Below are positions 9,173-18,462 of a stretch of DNA of 64,000 nt, piece after piece. The first letter of the stretch is position 1. Each line of letters begins with the position of its first letter. The DNA lies in contig NZ_JADKPN010000001.1 in assembly GCF_015352455.1 (NCBI RefSeq), forward strand, positions 1,045,404-1,109,403, given 5' to 3'. The translations under genes were made by a program, and so were the position numbers. A model generated the notes under the pieces. The model made no database searches, had not been told where the DNA came from, and saw only the letters and a program-made list of their open reading frames with translations. This DNA is from Nocardioides islandensis. Its GTDB lineage: Bacteria > Actinomycetota > Actinomycetes > Propionibacteriales > Nocardioidaceae.

Positions 9173-10852
9173 ATGACGCGAGGCAAGACCAGCAACGACC
9201 AGACGCCCCCGCAGATGTCCCCGCAGACGTCACAGCGCGGATGGGTGGCCTTCGTGGGCAGCGGGCCGGGTGACCCGGGCCTCCTCACGCTCCGTGCCGT
9301 CGAGCTCCTGCACGAGGCCGACGTGGTCATCACCGAGTCGGCCGACCACGAGGCGCTGGTGCGCTCCGTGCTCGGCGGCCGGTCCGGGGTCCAGTCCGGT
9401 GGGGCGACCGAGGACGGCCCCGAGCTCGTCGACGGTGGCTTCGGCGAGGACGGCCAGCCGCTCACGCACGCCGCCCGCGCGAAGGTGGTCGTGAAGCAGG
9501 CCAAGCGCGGTCTGCGCGTCGTCCGGCTGATGACAGGGGACCCCTTCGTCTACTCGTCCGGTCCCGAGGAGGCGCTCGCCTGCGTCAAGGCGGGCCTCGC
9601 CTTCGAGATCGTGCCCGGCGTCTCGGCGCTGGGTTCCGTGCCGGCGTACGCCGGTGTCCCGCTGACCACCAAGGACCACCGCGAGCTGACCGTCGTGTCG
9701 TGCCGCGAGAAGGTCGACTGGAGCCGGTACATCGACCAGGACACGCTCGTCCTGCTGTCGGCCGTGGGCGGCATCGCCGACATCGCCAAGCAGTTGGTGG
9801 CCGCCGGGCGCGAGCCGAGCACGCCGGTCATGATGACCCGCGCCGGCACCACGACCGAGCAGGCCACGGTCGTCTCCACGCTCGACCGGATCGCCGCCGA
9901 CGCCCGCGCCGCGCGGATGTCGCCGCCGGCGGTCACCGTCGTCGGTGACGTCGTCGACGCGCGCGACCAGCTGTCCTGGTTCGAGACCAAGCCGCTGTTC
10001 GGGTGGCGCGTCCTGGTGCCGCGCACCAAGGAGCAGGCGGGCACGCTGTCGCAGCGGCTGCGCGGCTACGGCGCGGTGCCCGAGGAGGTGCCGACGATCT
10101 CCGTCGAGCCGCCGCGCAACCCGCTGCAGATGGACAAGGCCGTCCGCGGCCTGGTCGAGGGCCGCTACGAGTGGATCGCCTTCACCTCGGTCAACGCCGT
10201 GAAGGCGGTGCGCGAGAAGTTCGAGGAGTACGGCCTCGACGCCCGCGCCTTCTCCGGACTCAAGATCGCCGCGGTCGGCGACAAGACCGCCCAGGCCATC
10301 GCCGACTGGGGCCTGCGCGCCGACCTCGTGCCGTCGGGCGAGCAGTCCGCGGCCGGGCTGCTCGAGGACTGGCCGGAGTACGACGAGCTGCTCGACCCGA
10401 TCAACCGGGTCTTCCTGCCGCGCGCGGACATCGCGACCGAGAACCTCGTCGCTGGACTGATCGACCTCGGTTGGGAGTGCGACGACGTGACGGCGTACCG
10501 GACCGTCCGTGCGGCCCCGCCGCCGGCGCCGACCCGCGACGCGATCAAGGCCGGCAAGTTCGACGCGGTCGTGTTCACGTCGTCCTCGACGGTGCGCAAC
10601 CTGGTCGGCATCGCCGGCAAGCCGCACCCGTCGACGGTGATCGCGGTGATCGGCCCGGCCACGGCCAAGACCGCGGAGGAGCACGGCCTGCGGGTCGACG
10701 TCCTGGCCCCCAAGCCGGACGTCGAGGTGCTGGCCGAGGCGCTCGCCGACTTCGGCGCCGCGCGCCGGCTCTCGATGCTCGACGCCGGCCAGCCGGTCGC
10801 CAAGCCGTCGGAGCGCAAGCCCGCCTCGCGGCGCAAGGCCACGGCGAAGTAG
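9173..10852 (+). CDS. hemD: Fused uroporphyrinogen-III C-methyltransferase / uroporphyrinogen-III synthase
   Basis: Bifunctional protein of 559 residues. Residues about 22-255 form a CobA-like SAM-dependent methylase with VGSGPGDPGLLT near the start, RLMTGDPFVY and IVPGVSALGSVPAYAGVPLT. Residues about 275-525 form the HemD domain (WRVLVPRTKEQAG, FTSVNAVKAV, AYRTV, VVFTSSSTVRNL), which closes hydroxymethylbilane to uroporphyrinogen III. This fusion is common in actinobacteria and can feed both haem and sirohaem/cobalamin branches. The C-terminal tail is a Lys/Arg/Ala-rich stretch (KPSERKPASRRKATAK) without a known role. Confidence 0.95.
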   Translation: MTRGKTSNDQTPPQMSPQTSQRGWVAFVGSGPGDPGLLTLRAVELLHEADVVITESADHEALVRSVLGGRSGVQSGGATEDGPELVDGGFGEDGQPLTHAARAKVVVKQAKRGLRVVRLMTGDPFVYSSGPEEALACVKAGLAFEIVPGVSALGSVPAYAGVPLTTKDHRELTVVSCREKVDWSRYIDQDTLVLLSAVGGIADIAKQLVAAGREPSTPVMMTRAGTTTEQATVVSTLDRIAADARAARMSPPAVTVVGDVVDARDQLSWFETKPLFGWRVLVPRTKEQAGTLSQRLRGYGAVPEEVPTISVEPPRNPLQMDKAVRGLVEGRYEWIAFTSVNAVKAVREKFEEYGLDARAFSGLKIAAVGDKTAQAIADWGLRADLVPSGEQSAAGLLEDWPEYDELLDPINRVFLPRADIATENLVAGLIDLGWECDDVTAYRTVRAAPPPAPTRDAIKAGKFDAVVFTSSSTVRNLVGIAGKPHPSTVIAVIGPATAKTAEEHGLRVDVLAPKPDVEVLAEALADFGAARRLSMLDAGQPVAKPSERKPASRRKATAK

Positions 10853-10879
10853 CGCAACGAGACGACCAGCGAGACGACC

Positions 10880-11887
10880 TTGAGCGACCTGCCGGCCGAC
10901 GCCACGGGGATCACGCCCCCGGTCGTCAGGCCGCGCCGGTTGCGCACGACCCCCGCGCTGCGCCGGATGGTCGCCGAGACCGCGGTACGCCCCGGCCAGC
11001 TGGTGCTGCCGCTGTTCGTGCGCGAGGGCATCTCCGCGCCGGTCCCCGTCTCGTCGATGCCCGGCGTCGTCCAGCACTCGCGGTCCTCGCTGCTGAAGGC
11101 CGCGCACGAGGCGGCGTCGTTGGGCCTGGGCGGGCTGATGCTGTTCGGCATCCCGGAGTCCAAGGACGCGACCGGCTCGGGTGGGATCGACCCGGCCGGG
11201 ATCCTCAACCTCGCGATCACCGACGTGGTCGCCGAGGTCGGCGACGCGCTGACGGTGATGAGCGACCTCTGCCTCGACGAGTTCACCGACCACGGCCACT
11301 GCGGCGTGCTCACCCCGGACGGGCGCGTCGACAACGACCGCACCCTCGCGGCGTACGCCCAGATGGCGCTCGCCCAGGCCGAGTCCGGCGTCGACATGGT
11401 CGGTCCCAGCGGGATGATGGACGGCCAGGTCGGCGTGGTACGTGCGGCCCTGGACGCCGCCGAGCACCAGGACGTGGGGATCCTGGCCTACTCCGCCAAG
11501 TACGCCTCCGCCTTCTTCGGCCCGTTCCGCGAGGCCGTCTCGTCGTCGCTGATCGGTGACCGGCGTACCTACCAGCAGGACCCCGCCAATGCCCTCGAGG
11601 GCGTGCGCGAGGCGCTGCTCGACGTGGAGCAGGGCGCTGACGTGGTGATGGTGAAGCCGGCGCTCGGGTACCTCGACGTCATCCGCCGGGTCCGCGACGC
11701 GGTCACCGTGCCCGTTGCGGCGTACAACGTCTCCGGCGAGTACGCCATGGTCGAGGCCGCCGCCGCGAACGGCTGGATCGACCGCGAGCCCGCCATCGTG
11801 GAGGCTCTCACCTCCATCCACCGCGCCGGCGCCGACGTGATCCTCACGTACTGGGCCGCGGAAGCCGCCCGCCTCCTCGACCGCTGA
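10880..11887 (+). CDS. hemB: Delta-aminolevulinic acid dehydratase (porphobilinogen synthase)
   Basis: Condenses two 5-aminolevulinate molecules to porphobilinogen. It has 335 residues. The Schiff-base lysines are in [15 protein letters not shown] and [10 protein letters not shown]. The metal-site segment [12 protein letters not shown] retains cysteines, consistent with a metal-dependent form. The start is TTG at 10880; the N-terminus [17 protein letters not shown] matches the usual family start, which supports it. It lies 27 bases after hemD in the same operon. The 22-base repeat array follows 10 bases after the stop. Confidence 0.96.
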   Translation: MSDLPADATGITPPVVRPRRLRTTPALRRMVAETAVRPGQLVLPLFVREGISAPVPVSSMPGVVQHSRSSLLKAAHEAASLGLGGLMLFGIPESKDATGSGGIDPAGILNLAITDVVAEVGDALTVMSDLCLDEFTDHGHCGVLTPDGRVDNDRTLAAYAQMALAQAESGVDMVGPSGMMDGQVGVVRAALDAAEHQDVGILAYSAKYASAFFGPFREAVSSSLIGDRRTYQQDPANALEGVREALLDVEQGADVVMVKPALGYLDVIRRVRDAVTVPVAAYNVSGEYAMVEAAAANGWIDREPAIVEALTSIHRAGADVILTYWAAEAARLLDR

Positions 11888-11896
11888 CCCGACGGC

Positions 11897-12054
11897 CGAG
11901 TTGCGTGCCGGGCACGACCGAGTTGCGCCCCGGGCACGGCCGAGTTGCGTCCCGGGCACGACCGAGCATGTGCCGGAGGCGCAACTCGCACGTACCGGAG
12001 GCGCAACTCGCGCGTGCCGGGGGCGCAATTCGCACGTACCGGGGGCGCAACTCG
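11897..12054. repeat. 22-base repeat array, three direct then four inverted copies
   Basis: Seven units with exact 22-base period. Three direct copies (11897-11918, 11919-11940, 11941-11962) share GAGTTGCG and CCGGGCACG; after a 4-base centre, four copies in the opposite orientation (11967-12054) carry CCGGAGGCGCAACTCG or close variants. Transcribed RNA would fold into a long multi-register hairpin. It sits between convergent genes and could act as a bidirectional terminator. A second array of the same family is at 35793-35929. Confidence 0.85.
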
Positions 12055-12070
12055 GCGCGAAGGCGTCCGG

Positions 12071-13312
12071 TCAGCCGCCGGTGAGCGACGCGACGCACTG
12101 GTCGAAGGCGTCGTTGTTGTTCAGCGGGTTGTCGACGAGGCCCTGGGCGGTGCACTGCACGATCGCGTCGGCCAGCGACAGGATCGGGGTGAGGATGGTG
12201 GTGGGCAGCTCGGTCGGCAGGACCGTCGGCAGCTCGGTCGGCAGGATCGTCGGCACGGCCGTGGTCGGCGCGACGGTCGGGGTCTTGGTCGGCAGGACGC
12301 TGGTCGGGCCGGCGGTCGGCTGAGGCGTCGACGCGGTCGTCGGGCCGGCGGTCGGGCCGCTGGTCGGCGTGGGTGTCGGCTTCTTGGTCGGGGTGGCCTT
12401 GGTGGTCGGGCCCTTGGTCGGCTCCGGGGAGGCGGTCGGGTGCCCGCCACCTCCACCACCACCGCCGCCGCCGGTCGGGTCGCCGGGCGGCAGCGAAGCG
12501 CCGCCGCCGTAGGTGCCGTTGGGGACGGAGGTGAACTCGCCGTCGACGTACGCCTGATAGAAGGCGAGCACGAGGTCGACGTACTCCTGGCTGTGGTTGT
12601 AGCGGAACACCGACGTCCGGCGACCCTCGTCGGTGCTGAGGTCGTCATTGCCGGAGCAGAGGTACACCGCGGTGGCCAGCGCCGCGTCGTCGATGTCCTG
12701 CGGGTTGCGCTGGCCGTCGCCGTCGGAGTCCACGCCCACGATCGACCAGGTCGAGGGGATGAACTGCATCGGGCCGACGGCCCGGTCGTTCGCCGTGTCG
12801 CCGTCGAGGGCGCCGCCGTCGGTGTCCGCGATGGTCGTGGTGTCGTGGGTGCCGTCGAGCGGGAGGCCGTAGATCGGTGGCGCGGCGAGTCCGGCGCTGG
12901 TCAGGTGGCTGCCGTGGACGCTGCCGTGGTTGGACTCGACGCGGCCGATGGCGGCAACGAGCTGCCAGGGCAGGTGGCAGGTGGTGTCGGCGGCGTTGAT
13001 GACGGTCTCGGCGCGCTGGTAGGCCGCCAGCGCGGCGGACGGGATGCCGTTGGTCGCCGCGTTGAGGACGGCCTCCTGCGGGTCGCCATTGATGCCGGGC
13101 GCGAGCTTGCTGGAGCCGGTGAGGCTGGCGGGGGCCTCGATGGCCTCCTCGGGGACGGTGCTGCCGTCGGGCAGCGTGCCGCCGTCCGCGGACGTGGCGG
13201 TGCTGCCGGTGAGGCCGACGCCGACGATGCTCACGCTCCACGCTGCGGACAGCAGCGCGAGCGGCACCAGCGTCGCCGCCTTCTGGAGGCGGCCGAACCT
13301 CGCCTCACTCAT
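12071..13312 (-). CDS. Secreted lytic murein transglycosylase (SLT/MltB-like) with Pro/Thr tail
   Basis: Exported peptidoglycan-cleaving enzyme of 413 residues. An N-terminal signal or anchor segment (about 12-36) is followed by a lytic domain (about 85-265) with the probable catalytic Glu126 in GRVESNHG, then AVGPMQFIPSTW and ALATAVYLCSGNDDL, typical of MltB-like transglycosylases. A poly-Gly run and a long Pro/Thr linker (about 280-380) lead to a short C-terminal segment with two cysteines. Such enzymes remodel the wall during growth, division or resuscitation. Upstream lie a BldN-type promoter motif and a consensus CRP/GlxR site, suggesting developmental and cAMP control. Confidence 0.88.
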   Translation of the reverse strand: MSEARFGRLQKAATLVPLALLSAAWSVSIVGVGLTGSTATSADGGTLPDGSTVPEEAIEAPASLTGSSKLAPGINGDPQEAVLNAATNGIPSAALAAYQRAETVINAADTTCHLPWQLVAAIGRVESNHGSVHGSHLTSAGLAAPPIYGLPLDGTHDTTTIADTDGGALDGDTANDRAVGPMQFIPSTWSIVGVDSDGDGQRNPQDIDDAALATAVYLCSGNDDLSTDEGRRTSVFRYNHSQEYVDLVLAFYQAYVDGEFTSVPNGTYGGGASLPPGDPTGGGGGGGGGGHPTASPEPTKGPTTKATPTKKPTPTPTSGPTAGPTTASTPQPTAGPTSVLPTKTPTVAPTTAVPTILPTELPTVLPTELPTTILTPILSLADAIVQCTAQGLVDNPLNNNDAFDQCVASLTGG

Positions 13313-13372
13313 CTGTTCACTCCCTCAACGCTCGACACACCCGGGGGGCTCCCTCCCCGCGCGGGCAGCCCT

Positions 13373-13401
13373 CCAACGAGGGAAGTTACCCACGGGTTAC
13401 G
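13373..13401 (-). promoter_or_regulatory. Candidate BldN-type promoter of the lytic transglycosylase
   Basis: On the minus strand CGTAAC (13401-13396) and CGTTGG (13378-13373) are 17 bases apart, the same geometry as the motif before the DUF5667 gene, with one mismatch in the second hexamer. The leader to the start codon would be about 55 bases. Confidence 0.55.
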
Positions 13402-13416
13402 TCGGCCAATCCTGGA

Positions 13417-13432
13417 TGTGACCTGGGTCACA
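13417..13432. promoter_or_regulatory. CRP/GlxR-type binding site
   Basis: TGTGACCTGGGTCACA is a perfect 16-base palindrome matching the TGTGA-N6-TCACA consensus of cAMP receptor proteins. It is centred about 26 bases upstream of the proposed -35 of the transglycosylase gene, close to a class I activator position. It could also influence hemL on the other strand. Confidence 0.7.
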
Positions 13433-13523
13433 CCGAGGGACCCAGGTCGTTCCACCATACGGTTGTTCCGGGCGGCGCGGAGGCCGATGTGAACTCTCAC
13501 CCACCGTTGGGGACAATGAGCCG

Positions 13524-14843
13524 GTGACCCCGCCGCCCCGCCCCACCGAACGATCCGAGGCGTTGTTCGCCCGGGCCCAGGCGGTGACGCCGGGTGGCGT
13601 GAACTCCCCGGTCCGCGCGTTCAACGCCGTCGGCGGCACGCCCCGCTTCATCCGGTCCGGCCGCGGCGCGTGGCTGACCGACGTCGACGGGAACGAGTAC
13701 GTCGACCTGGTCTGCTCCTGGGGCGCCCTGCTGCTCGGCCACGCGCACCCCGAGGTGCAGGAGGCGATCGCCGCCGCGGTCGCCCGCGGCACGTCGTACG
13801 GCACCCCCACCGAGCCTGAGGTCGAGCTGGCCGAGGAGATCGTCGGGCGTACGCCGATCGAGCGGGTCCGCTTCGTCTCCTCGGGCACCGAGGCCACCAT
13901 GTCCGCGATCCGGCTGGCCCGCGGCTTCACCGGCCGCGACGTCGTGGTGAAGTTCGCCGGCTGCTACCACGGTCACGTCGACTCGCTGCTGGCCGCCGCG
14001 GGCAGCGGCGTCGCGACGTTCGCGATCCCCGGCACCCCCGGCGTACCGGCCTCCTCGACCGAGCTGACCATCGTGCTGCCCTACAACGACCGCGCGGCCG
14101 TCGACGAGGTGTTCGCCGCCCACGGCGACCGCATCGCGTGCGTGATCACCGAGGCGGCGCCCGGCAACATGGGCGTGGTCCCGCCGCTGCCGGGGTTCAA
14201 CGCACACCTGGCCGAGACCTGCGCCGCGCACGGGGCGCTGTTCATCAGCGACGAGGTGATGACCGGCTTCCGGGCCGGCAAGCTCGGGCAGTGGGGCCTC
14301 GACGGCGCCGTCGAGGGCTGGCGCCCCGACCTGATGACCTTCGGCAAGGTGATGGGCGGCGGCCTGCCGGCGGCGGCGTTCGGCGGCCGTGCCGACGTGA
14401 TGGGCCACCTGGCGCCGGAGGGGCCGGTCTACCAGGCGGGCACGCTCTCGGGGAACCCCGTCGCCACCACCGCCGGCCTGGCGACCCTCCGGCTGGCGAC
14501 CGACGAGGTCTACGAGCGGATCTCCCTGGTCGCCGAGACCCTCGGCACCGCCGCCGGCAAGGCGCTGGCGGATGCGGGCGTGCCGCACGTGGTCCAGGCG
14601 ACGGGCACGATGTTCTCGGTCTTCTTTACCGGCGAGACCGTGACGGACTTCGCCGCCGCGTCGACGCAGGACACCGCGGCGTACGCCGCGTTCTTCCACG
14701 CCATGCTCGACCGCGGCGTGCACCTCCCGCCGTCGGCGTACGAAGCGTGGTTCGTCTCCAGCGCCCACGACGACGCCGCCGTCGAGGCCGTGCTCGAGGC
14801 GCTCCCGTACGCCGCCCACGCGGCCGCCGAGGTGGGTCGGTGA
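13524..14843 (+). CDS. hemL: Glutamate-1-semialdehyde 2,1-aminomutase
   Basis: PLP enzyme that converts glutamate-1-semialdehyde, the HemA product, to 5-aminolevulinate. It has 439 residues. Family marks are [14 protein letters not shown] near the N-terminus, [15 protein letters not shown], the PLP-contacting DEVMTGFR and the Schiff-base Lys275 in TFGKVMGGG. The GTG at 13524 is the natural start; the nearby ATG at 13516 is out of frame. It is separated from hemB by the transglycosylase gene, so it has its own promoter region. It overlaps the following phosphatase gene by 4 bases. Confidence 0.97.
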   Translation: MTPPPRPTERSEALFARAQAVTPGGVNSPVRAFNAVGGTPRFIRSGRGAWLTDVDGNEYVDLVCSWGALLLGHAHPEVQEAIAAAVARGTSYGTPTEPEVELAEEIVGRTPIERVRFVSSGTEATMSAIRLARGFTGRDVVVKFAGCYHGHVDSLLAAAGSGVATFAIPGTPGVPASSTELTIVLPYNDRAAVDEVFAAHGDRIACVITEAAPGNMGVVPPLPGFNAHLAETCAAHGALFISDEVMTGFRAGKLGQWGLDGAVEGWRPDLMTFGKVMGGGLPAAAFGGRADVMGHLAPEGPVYQAGTLSGNPVATTAGLATLRLATDEVYERISLVAETLGTAAGKALADAGVPHVVQATGTMFSVFFTGETVTDFAAASTQDTAAYAAFFHAMLDRGVHLPPSAYEAWFVSSAHDDAAVEAVLEALPYAAHAAAEVGR

Positions 14844-15526
14844 CCGCTAGCCGAACGCCTGGGACGATCGTCCACCTGCTGCGCCACGGCGAGGTGCACA
14901 ACCCGGAGGGGATCCTCTACGGCCGCCGGCCCGGGTACCACCTGTCCGAGCTCGGCCGTCGGATGGCCGAGCGGGTCGCCGAGTCCGTGCAGGACCGCGA
15001 CATCGTGCACATCGGCTCCTCACCGCTGGAGCGCGCCCGGGAGACGGCCGCCCCGCTGGCGAAGCTGACCGGCCTCGAGGTGCACATCGACCCGCGGCTG
15101 ATCGAGTCCACGAACGTCTTCGAGGGCAAGGCGTTCGGCACCGGCGACGCGACACTGAAGAACCCCCGCAACTGGCGGCACCTGCGCAACCCGCTCAAGC
15201 CCTCGTGGGGCGAGCCCTACACCGAGGTCGTGGACCGCATGCTCGGCGCGATCCTCTCCGCGCGGGAGATCGCCCACGGGCACGAGGCGGTGCTGGTCTC
15301 CCACCAGCTGCCGATCTGGATCACCCGGCTGTCGGCGGAGAAGCGGTCGTTCCTGCACGACCCGCGCAGGCGCCAGTGCACGCTCTGCTCGCTGACCTCC
15401 TTCCACTTCGACGAGAGCGGCCTGGTGCGGGTCTCCTACTCGGAGCCCGCCGGTGACCTGATCCCGGTGCGCGACAAGAACGCCGCGTTCAGCGCGGGCG
15501 GAGCGCCCGAGGAGCACAAGCCCTGA
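14840..15526 (+). CDS. Histidine phosphatase family protein (phosphoglycerate mutase-like)
   Basis: Cytoplasmic enzyme of 228 residues with the LLRHGEV signature holding the phospho-accepting histidine near residue 15, the [11 protein letters not shown] block, and the second histidine in [10 protein letters not shown]. The fold serves phosphomonoester hydrolases and mutases; substrate cannot be told. Its GTG start overlaps the hemL stop. A strong GAGGAG inside its 3' end precedes the resA gene, so it is part of the hemL-ccs transcript. Genes of this family often sit directly before resA in actinobacteria. Confidence 0.88.
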   Translation: MTASRTPGTIVHLLRHGEVHNPEGILYGRRPGYHLSELGRRMAERVAESVQDRDIVHIGSSPLERARETAAPLAKLTGLEVHIDPRLIESTNVFEGKAFGTGDATLKNPRNWRHLRNPLKPSWGEPYTEVVDRMLGAILSAREIAHGHEAVLVSHQLPIWITRLSAEKRSFLHDPRRRQCTLCSLTSFHFDESGLVRVSYSEPAGDLIPVRDKNAAFSAGGAPEEHKP

Positions 15527-16110
15527 GACGTCGCCTCGCCCTGCTCGCCTGTCTGCCGCTGCTGATGGGCGTGACCGCGTGCAACGACCTCGAGGGCACC
15601 GGCGACAAGGGGTACGTCACCCAGGACGGCCTGATCGCGACGGTGGCGGTCGACGAGCGCGACCCGGCGATCACCTACGACGGGGAGGACCTGGACGGCC
15701 AGGCCCTGTCTCTCGCCGACTACCGCGGCACGGTCGTGGTCGTCTCGGTGTGGGGTTCCTGGTGCGGTCCGTGCCGCAAGGAGGCCCCCTGGGTCGCCGG
15801 TGCCGCGGACGAGCTCGGGAGCGACGTCCAGTTCGTCGGCATCAACCTCCGCGACTCCAGCACCGCGCAGGCCCTGGCGTTCGCGCGCAACTTCGGCTTC
15901 GGCTTCCCGTCGTTCTACTCGCCCGACGGGCAGGCCCTGTTGGCCTTCCGGGGCGTGCTGGGTCTGCGCTCGATCCCGTCCTTCGTGGTGCTCGACCGCG
16001 AGGGCCGGGTGGCCGCCAGCATCATCGGCAAGCTGCCCTCGCAGCAGACGCTGGTCGACCTGACGCAGGACGTCGTCGACGAGGCCAGTGGAGGGCCCCG
16101 CGATGGGTGA
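15523..16110 (+). CDS. resA: ResA/TlpA-like lipoprotein thiol-disulfide reductase, probable CTG start
   Basis: Membrane-anchored thioredoxin-fold protein of 195 residues that keeps apocytochrome c haem-binding cysteines reduced. The WCGPC active site is at residues 80-84. The first ATG (15565) would begin inside the signal peptide and remove its basic region. No ATG, GTG or TTG lies upstream in frame, but CTG at 15523 gives [20 protein letters not shown], a complete lipoprotein signal with Cys20 in the lipobox. GAGGAG at 15509-15514 is 8 bases before this CTG, and CTGA overlaps the previous stop like other junctions here. The CTG start is inference from these three signs. Confidence 0.85.
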   Translation: MRRRLALLACLPLLMGVTACNDLEGTGDKGYVTQDGLIATVAVDERDPAITYDGEDLDGQALSLADYRGTVVVVSVWGSWCGPCRKEAPWVAGAADELGSDVQFVGINLRDSSTAQALAFARNFGFGFPSFYSPDGQALLAFRGVLGLRSIPSFVVLDREGRVAASIIGKLPSQQTLVDLTQDVVDEASGGPRDG

Positions 16111-16864
16111 GTGGTTCCAGGACCAGGCCCTGTCCGGGTCGCTGCTGCTCGCCGTGCCCGTGGCCCTGGTCGCCGGCCTGGTGTCGTTCTTCTCGCCCTG
16201 CGTGATCCCGCTGCTGCCGGGGTACCTCTCGTACGCCACCGGCCTCTCCGGGGCCGACCTCGGTGCCGATCCCTCCCTGGGCCGCCGCGGCCGGATGCTC
16301 GCGGGGTCGCTGCTGTTCGTGGCCGGGTTCGCGCTCGTCTTCGTGCTGCTCGGCCTGGCGGCCGGCGCGATCGGCGCCTGGCTCGTCGAGTGGAGCGACC
16401 AGCTCGCGTTCGGGCTGGGCCTCGTGATGATCCTGCTGGGCCTCGCCTTCGCCGGCTGGCTGCCGTTCACCCAGCGCGAGTGGCGGGTCCACCGGATCCC
16501 CGCCGTGGGGCTGGCCGCCGCGCCGCTGATCGGCTTCCTGTTCGGCCTGGGCTGGACGCCGTGCCTCGGTCCGACGCTGGCGGCGATCAACGTGCTGTCG
16601 GTGAACGAGGCCACCGCCGAGCGCGGCGCGCTGCTGTCGGGCGTCTACGCACTCGGGCTCGGCATCCCGTTCGTGCTGGCCGCGCTGCTCTACCGTCGCG
16701 CGCTCGGTGCGTTCGCCTGGGTACGCCGCCACCAGGTCTGGGTCATGCGGCTCGGGGGCCTGATGCTGATCGCGGTCGGCGTGCTGCTGGTGACGGGCTG
16801 GTGGGGCGAGATGGTCACCTGGCTCCAGGTGCACCTGATCCTGGGCACCGAGGTGCCGGTGTGA
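16103..16864 (+). CDS. ccdA: CcdA-type cytochrome c biogenesis transmembrane protein
   Basis: Polytopic membrane protein of 253 residues with about six membrane segments, of the DsbD/CcdA family. It carries electrons across the membrane from cytoplasmic thioredoxin to ResA. The two redox cysteines are in FFSPCVIP and GWTPCLGP. The ATG at 16103 was chosen because GGAGGG lies 8 bases before it; a GTG at 16088 is in frame but sits over that site. It overlaps resA by 8 bases and resB by 4. Confidence 0.93.
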   Translation: MGEWFQDQALSGSLLLAVPVALVAGLVSFFSPCVIPLLPGYLSYATGLSGADLGADPSLGRRGRMLAGSLLFVAGFALVFVLLGLAAGAIGAWLVEWSDQLAFGLGLVMILLGLAFAGWLPFTQREWRVHRIPAVGLAAAPLIGFLFGLGWTPCLGPTLAAINVLSVNEATAERGALLSGVYALGLGIPFVLAALLYRRALGAFAWVRRHQVWVMRLGGLMLIAVGVLLVTGWWGEMVTWLQVHLILGTEVPV

Positions 16865-18462
16865 GCCAGACGAAGCTCCCCGAGGCACACGCCGACGCGC
16901 CCGAGCCGGAGCGCCGCACCGGCGAGCTCACCCTGCGCGAGCTGGGCCGGTGGACGTGGCGCCAGCTCACCTCGATGCGCACGGCCCTGGTGCTGCTCCT
17001 CCTCCTGGCCCTCGTCGCGATCCCGGGTTCGGTGATCCCGCAGAGCGGCGTGGACTCGCTGAAGACATCGCGCTGGCAGTCCGACCACCCGAAGCTGACG
17101 CCGATCTACGAGAAGCTCCAGCTGTTCTCGGTCTACGACTCGCCGTGGTTCGCGGCCATCTACATCCTGCTGATGGTCTCGCTGGTGGGCTGCATCATCC
17201 CGCGCACCCTCCTCTACTGGCGGGCGATGCGCGCGGCCCCGCCCGCCGCCCCCCGCAACCTCGACCGGCTGCCGGTGCACACGTCGTACGACGCCACCGA
17301 CCCGCCCGCCGAGGTGCTGGCGCGTGCGCGCGTATTGCTGAGGAAGCGGCGCTACCGGGTCCTGGACGGCTCCGACCAGGGGTGGGTGGCGGCCGAGCGC
17401 GGGTACCTGCGCGAGGCGGGCAACCTGCTGTTCCACCTCGCGGTGGTGCTCGTGCTGGTGGGCTTCGCGATGGGCGGGCTGTTCGGCTACAAGGGCGGCG
17501 TGATCCTCGTCGTGGGCAACGGGTTCACCAACGGGCTCACGCAGTACGACGACTTCGACCCGGGCTCGCTGTTCGACCCCTCCTCGATGGAGCCGTTCTC
17601 GTTCAAGGTCGACCAGTTCGACGTGCAGTGGATCGACTCCGGGCCGCGGCAGGGGATGGCGCGGGGCTTCAACGCCCACCTGCAGTACCGCGAGAGCCCC
17701 GACGCCCCGCAGCAGACCTACGACCTGCGCGTCAACCACCCGCTGAAGATCGGCAACACCGAGGTGTTCCTGATCGGCCACGGCTACGCCCCGGTCATCA
17801 CCATCCGCGACGGCGACGGCGACATCGCCTACAGCGGGCCGACCGTGTTCCTGCCCGAGGACGCCGGCTTCCGGTCGTTCGGCGTGGTCCCGGCCTACGA
17901 CGCGAAGCCGACGCCGATCGGGCTCCAGGGCTGGTTCTTCCCGACGTACATCAGCGTCGACGGCAACCCGATGAACCTGATGGGCGACCTGAAGAACCCC
18001 GCGATCTCGATGGAGGCGTACGTCGGCGACCTCGGCAACGACGACGGCTCGCCGCAGTCGATCTACGAGCTGGATACCAGCAAGGCCGCCAAGGTGACCA
18101 AGGCCGACGGCTCGATGTTCCGCGTGGACCTCTCACCGGGTCAGAGCGTGAAGCTGCCGAACGGCGCAGGGTCGGTGACCTTCGAGGGTGTCGAGCGCTG
18201 GACGCGCCTGCAGATCAGCCGGACCCCGGGGATGCACCTCGCTCTCGGAGGCATGGTGGCCGCGCTCGTCGGGCTGCTGCTCTCGCTGTTCATCCGGCCG
18301 CGCCGGGTCTGGGTCCGTGCCGACGGGCACACGGTGCAGGTGGCGGGGCTGGACCGCTCGACGGCCGGTGACGTCGGGGCCGAGGTGGAAGAGGTCGTGA
18401 AGGGCCTGCGACAGTTGAACGAGCCCGGCCCTCCGGGCCCGGGGGAGAAGGAGCCGGCGTGA
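16861..18462 (+). CDS. resB: ResB-like cytochrome c biogenesis protein
   Basis: System II (Ccs) haem lyase subunit of 533 residues. Three hydrophobic segments lie in the first 210 residues (about 41-61, 97-117 and 187-212), followed by a large external beta-rich domain and a final membrane segment near 455-475. With CcsB it moves haem to the outer face and attaches it to CXXCH cytochromes. GTG start overlaps the ccdA stop, and its end overlaps ccsB, so the four ccs genes form one coupled unit. Confidence 0.93.
   Translation: MSQTKLPEAHADAPEPERRTGELTLRELGRWTWRQLTSMRTALVLLLLLALVAIPGSVIPQSGVDSLKTSRWQSDHPKLTPIYEKLQLFSVYDSPWFAAIYILLMVSLVGCIIPRTLLYWRAMRAAPPAAPRNLDRLPVHTSYDATDPPAEVLARARVLLRKRRYRVLDGSDQGWVAAERGYLREAGNLLFHLAVVLVLVGFAMGGLFGYKGGVILVVGNGFTNGLTQYDDFDPGSLFDPSSMEPFSFKVDQFDVQWIDSGPRQGMARGFNAHLQYRESPDAPQQTYDLRVNHPLKIGNTEVFLIGHGYAPVITIRDGDGDIAYSGPTVFLPEDAGFRSFGVVPAYDAKPTPIGLQGWFFPTYISVDGNPMNLMGDLKNPAISMEAYVGDLGNDDGSPQSIYELDTSKAAKVTKADGSMFRVDLSPGQSVKLPNGAGSVTFEGVERWTRLQISRTPGMHLALGGMVAALVGLLLSLFIRPRRVWVRADGHTVQVAGLDRSTAGDVGAEVEEVVKGLRQLNEPGPPGPGEKEPA

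Noticed and set aside
9230..12028. Open frame of 932 codons on the minus strand opposite hemC-hemD-hemB
   Set aside because: Composition is Gly/Arg/Val/His-rich low-complexity, typical of the antisense of GC-rich coding DNA; the plus strand encodes well-defined Hem enzymes.
11897..12054. CRISPR array
   Set aside because: Units are directly adjacent, with no spacers, and orientation flips midway; no cas genes are nearby.
13313..13500. c-di-AMP (ydaO) riboswitch before the lytic transglycosylase
   Set aside because: Such riboswitches precede some actinobacterial wall hydrolases, but the conserved core segments could not be found; the region is better explained by a promoter and a CRP site.
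16111..16860. N-terminal extension of ResB across ccdA
   Set aside because: Frame is open but Arg/Pro-rich, while ccdA in the other frame has intact CcdA motifs; GTG at 16861 overlapping the stop is the natural start.
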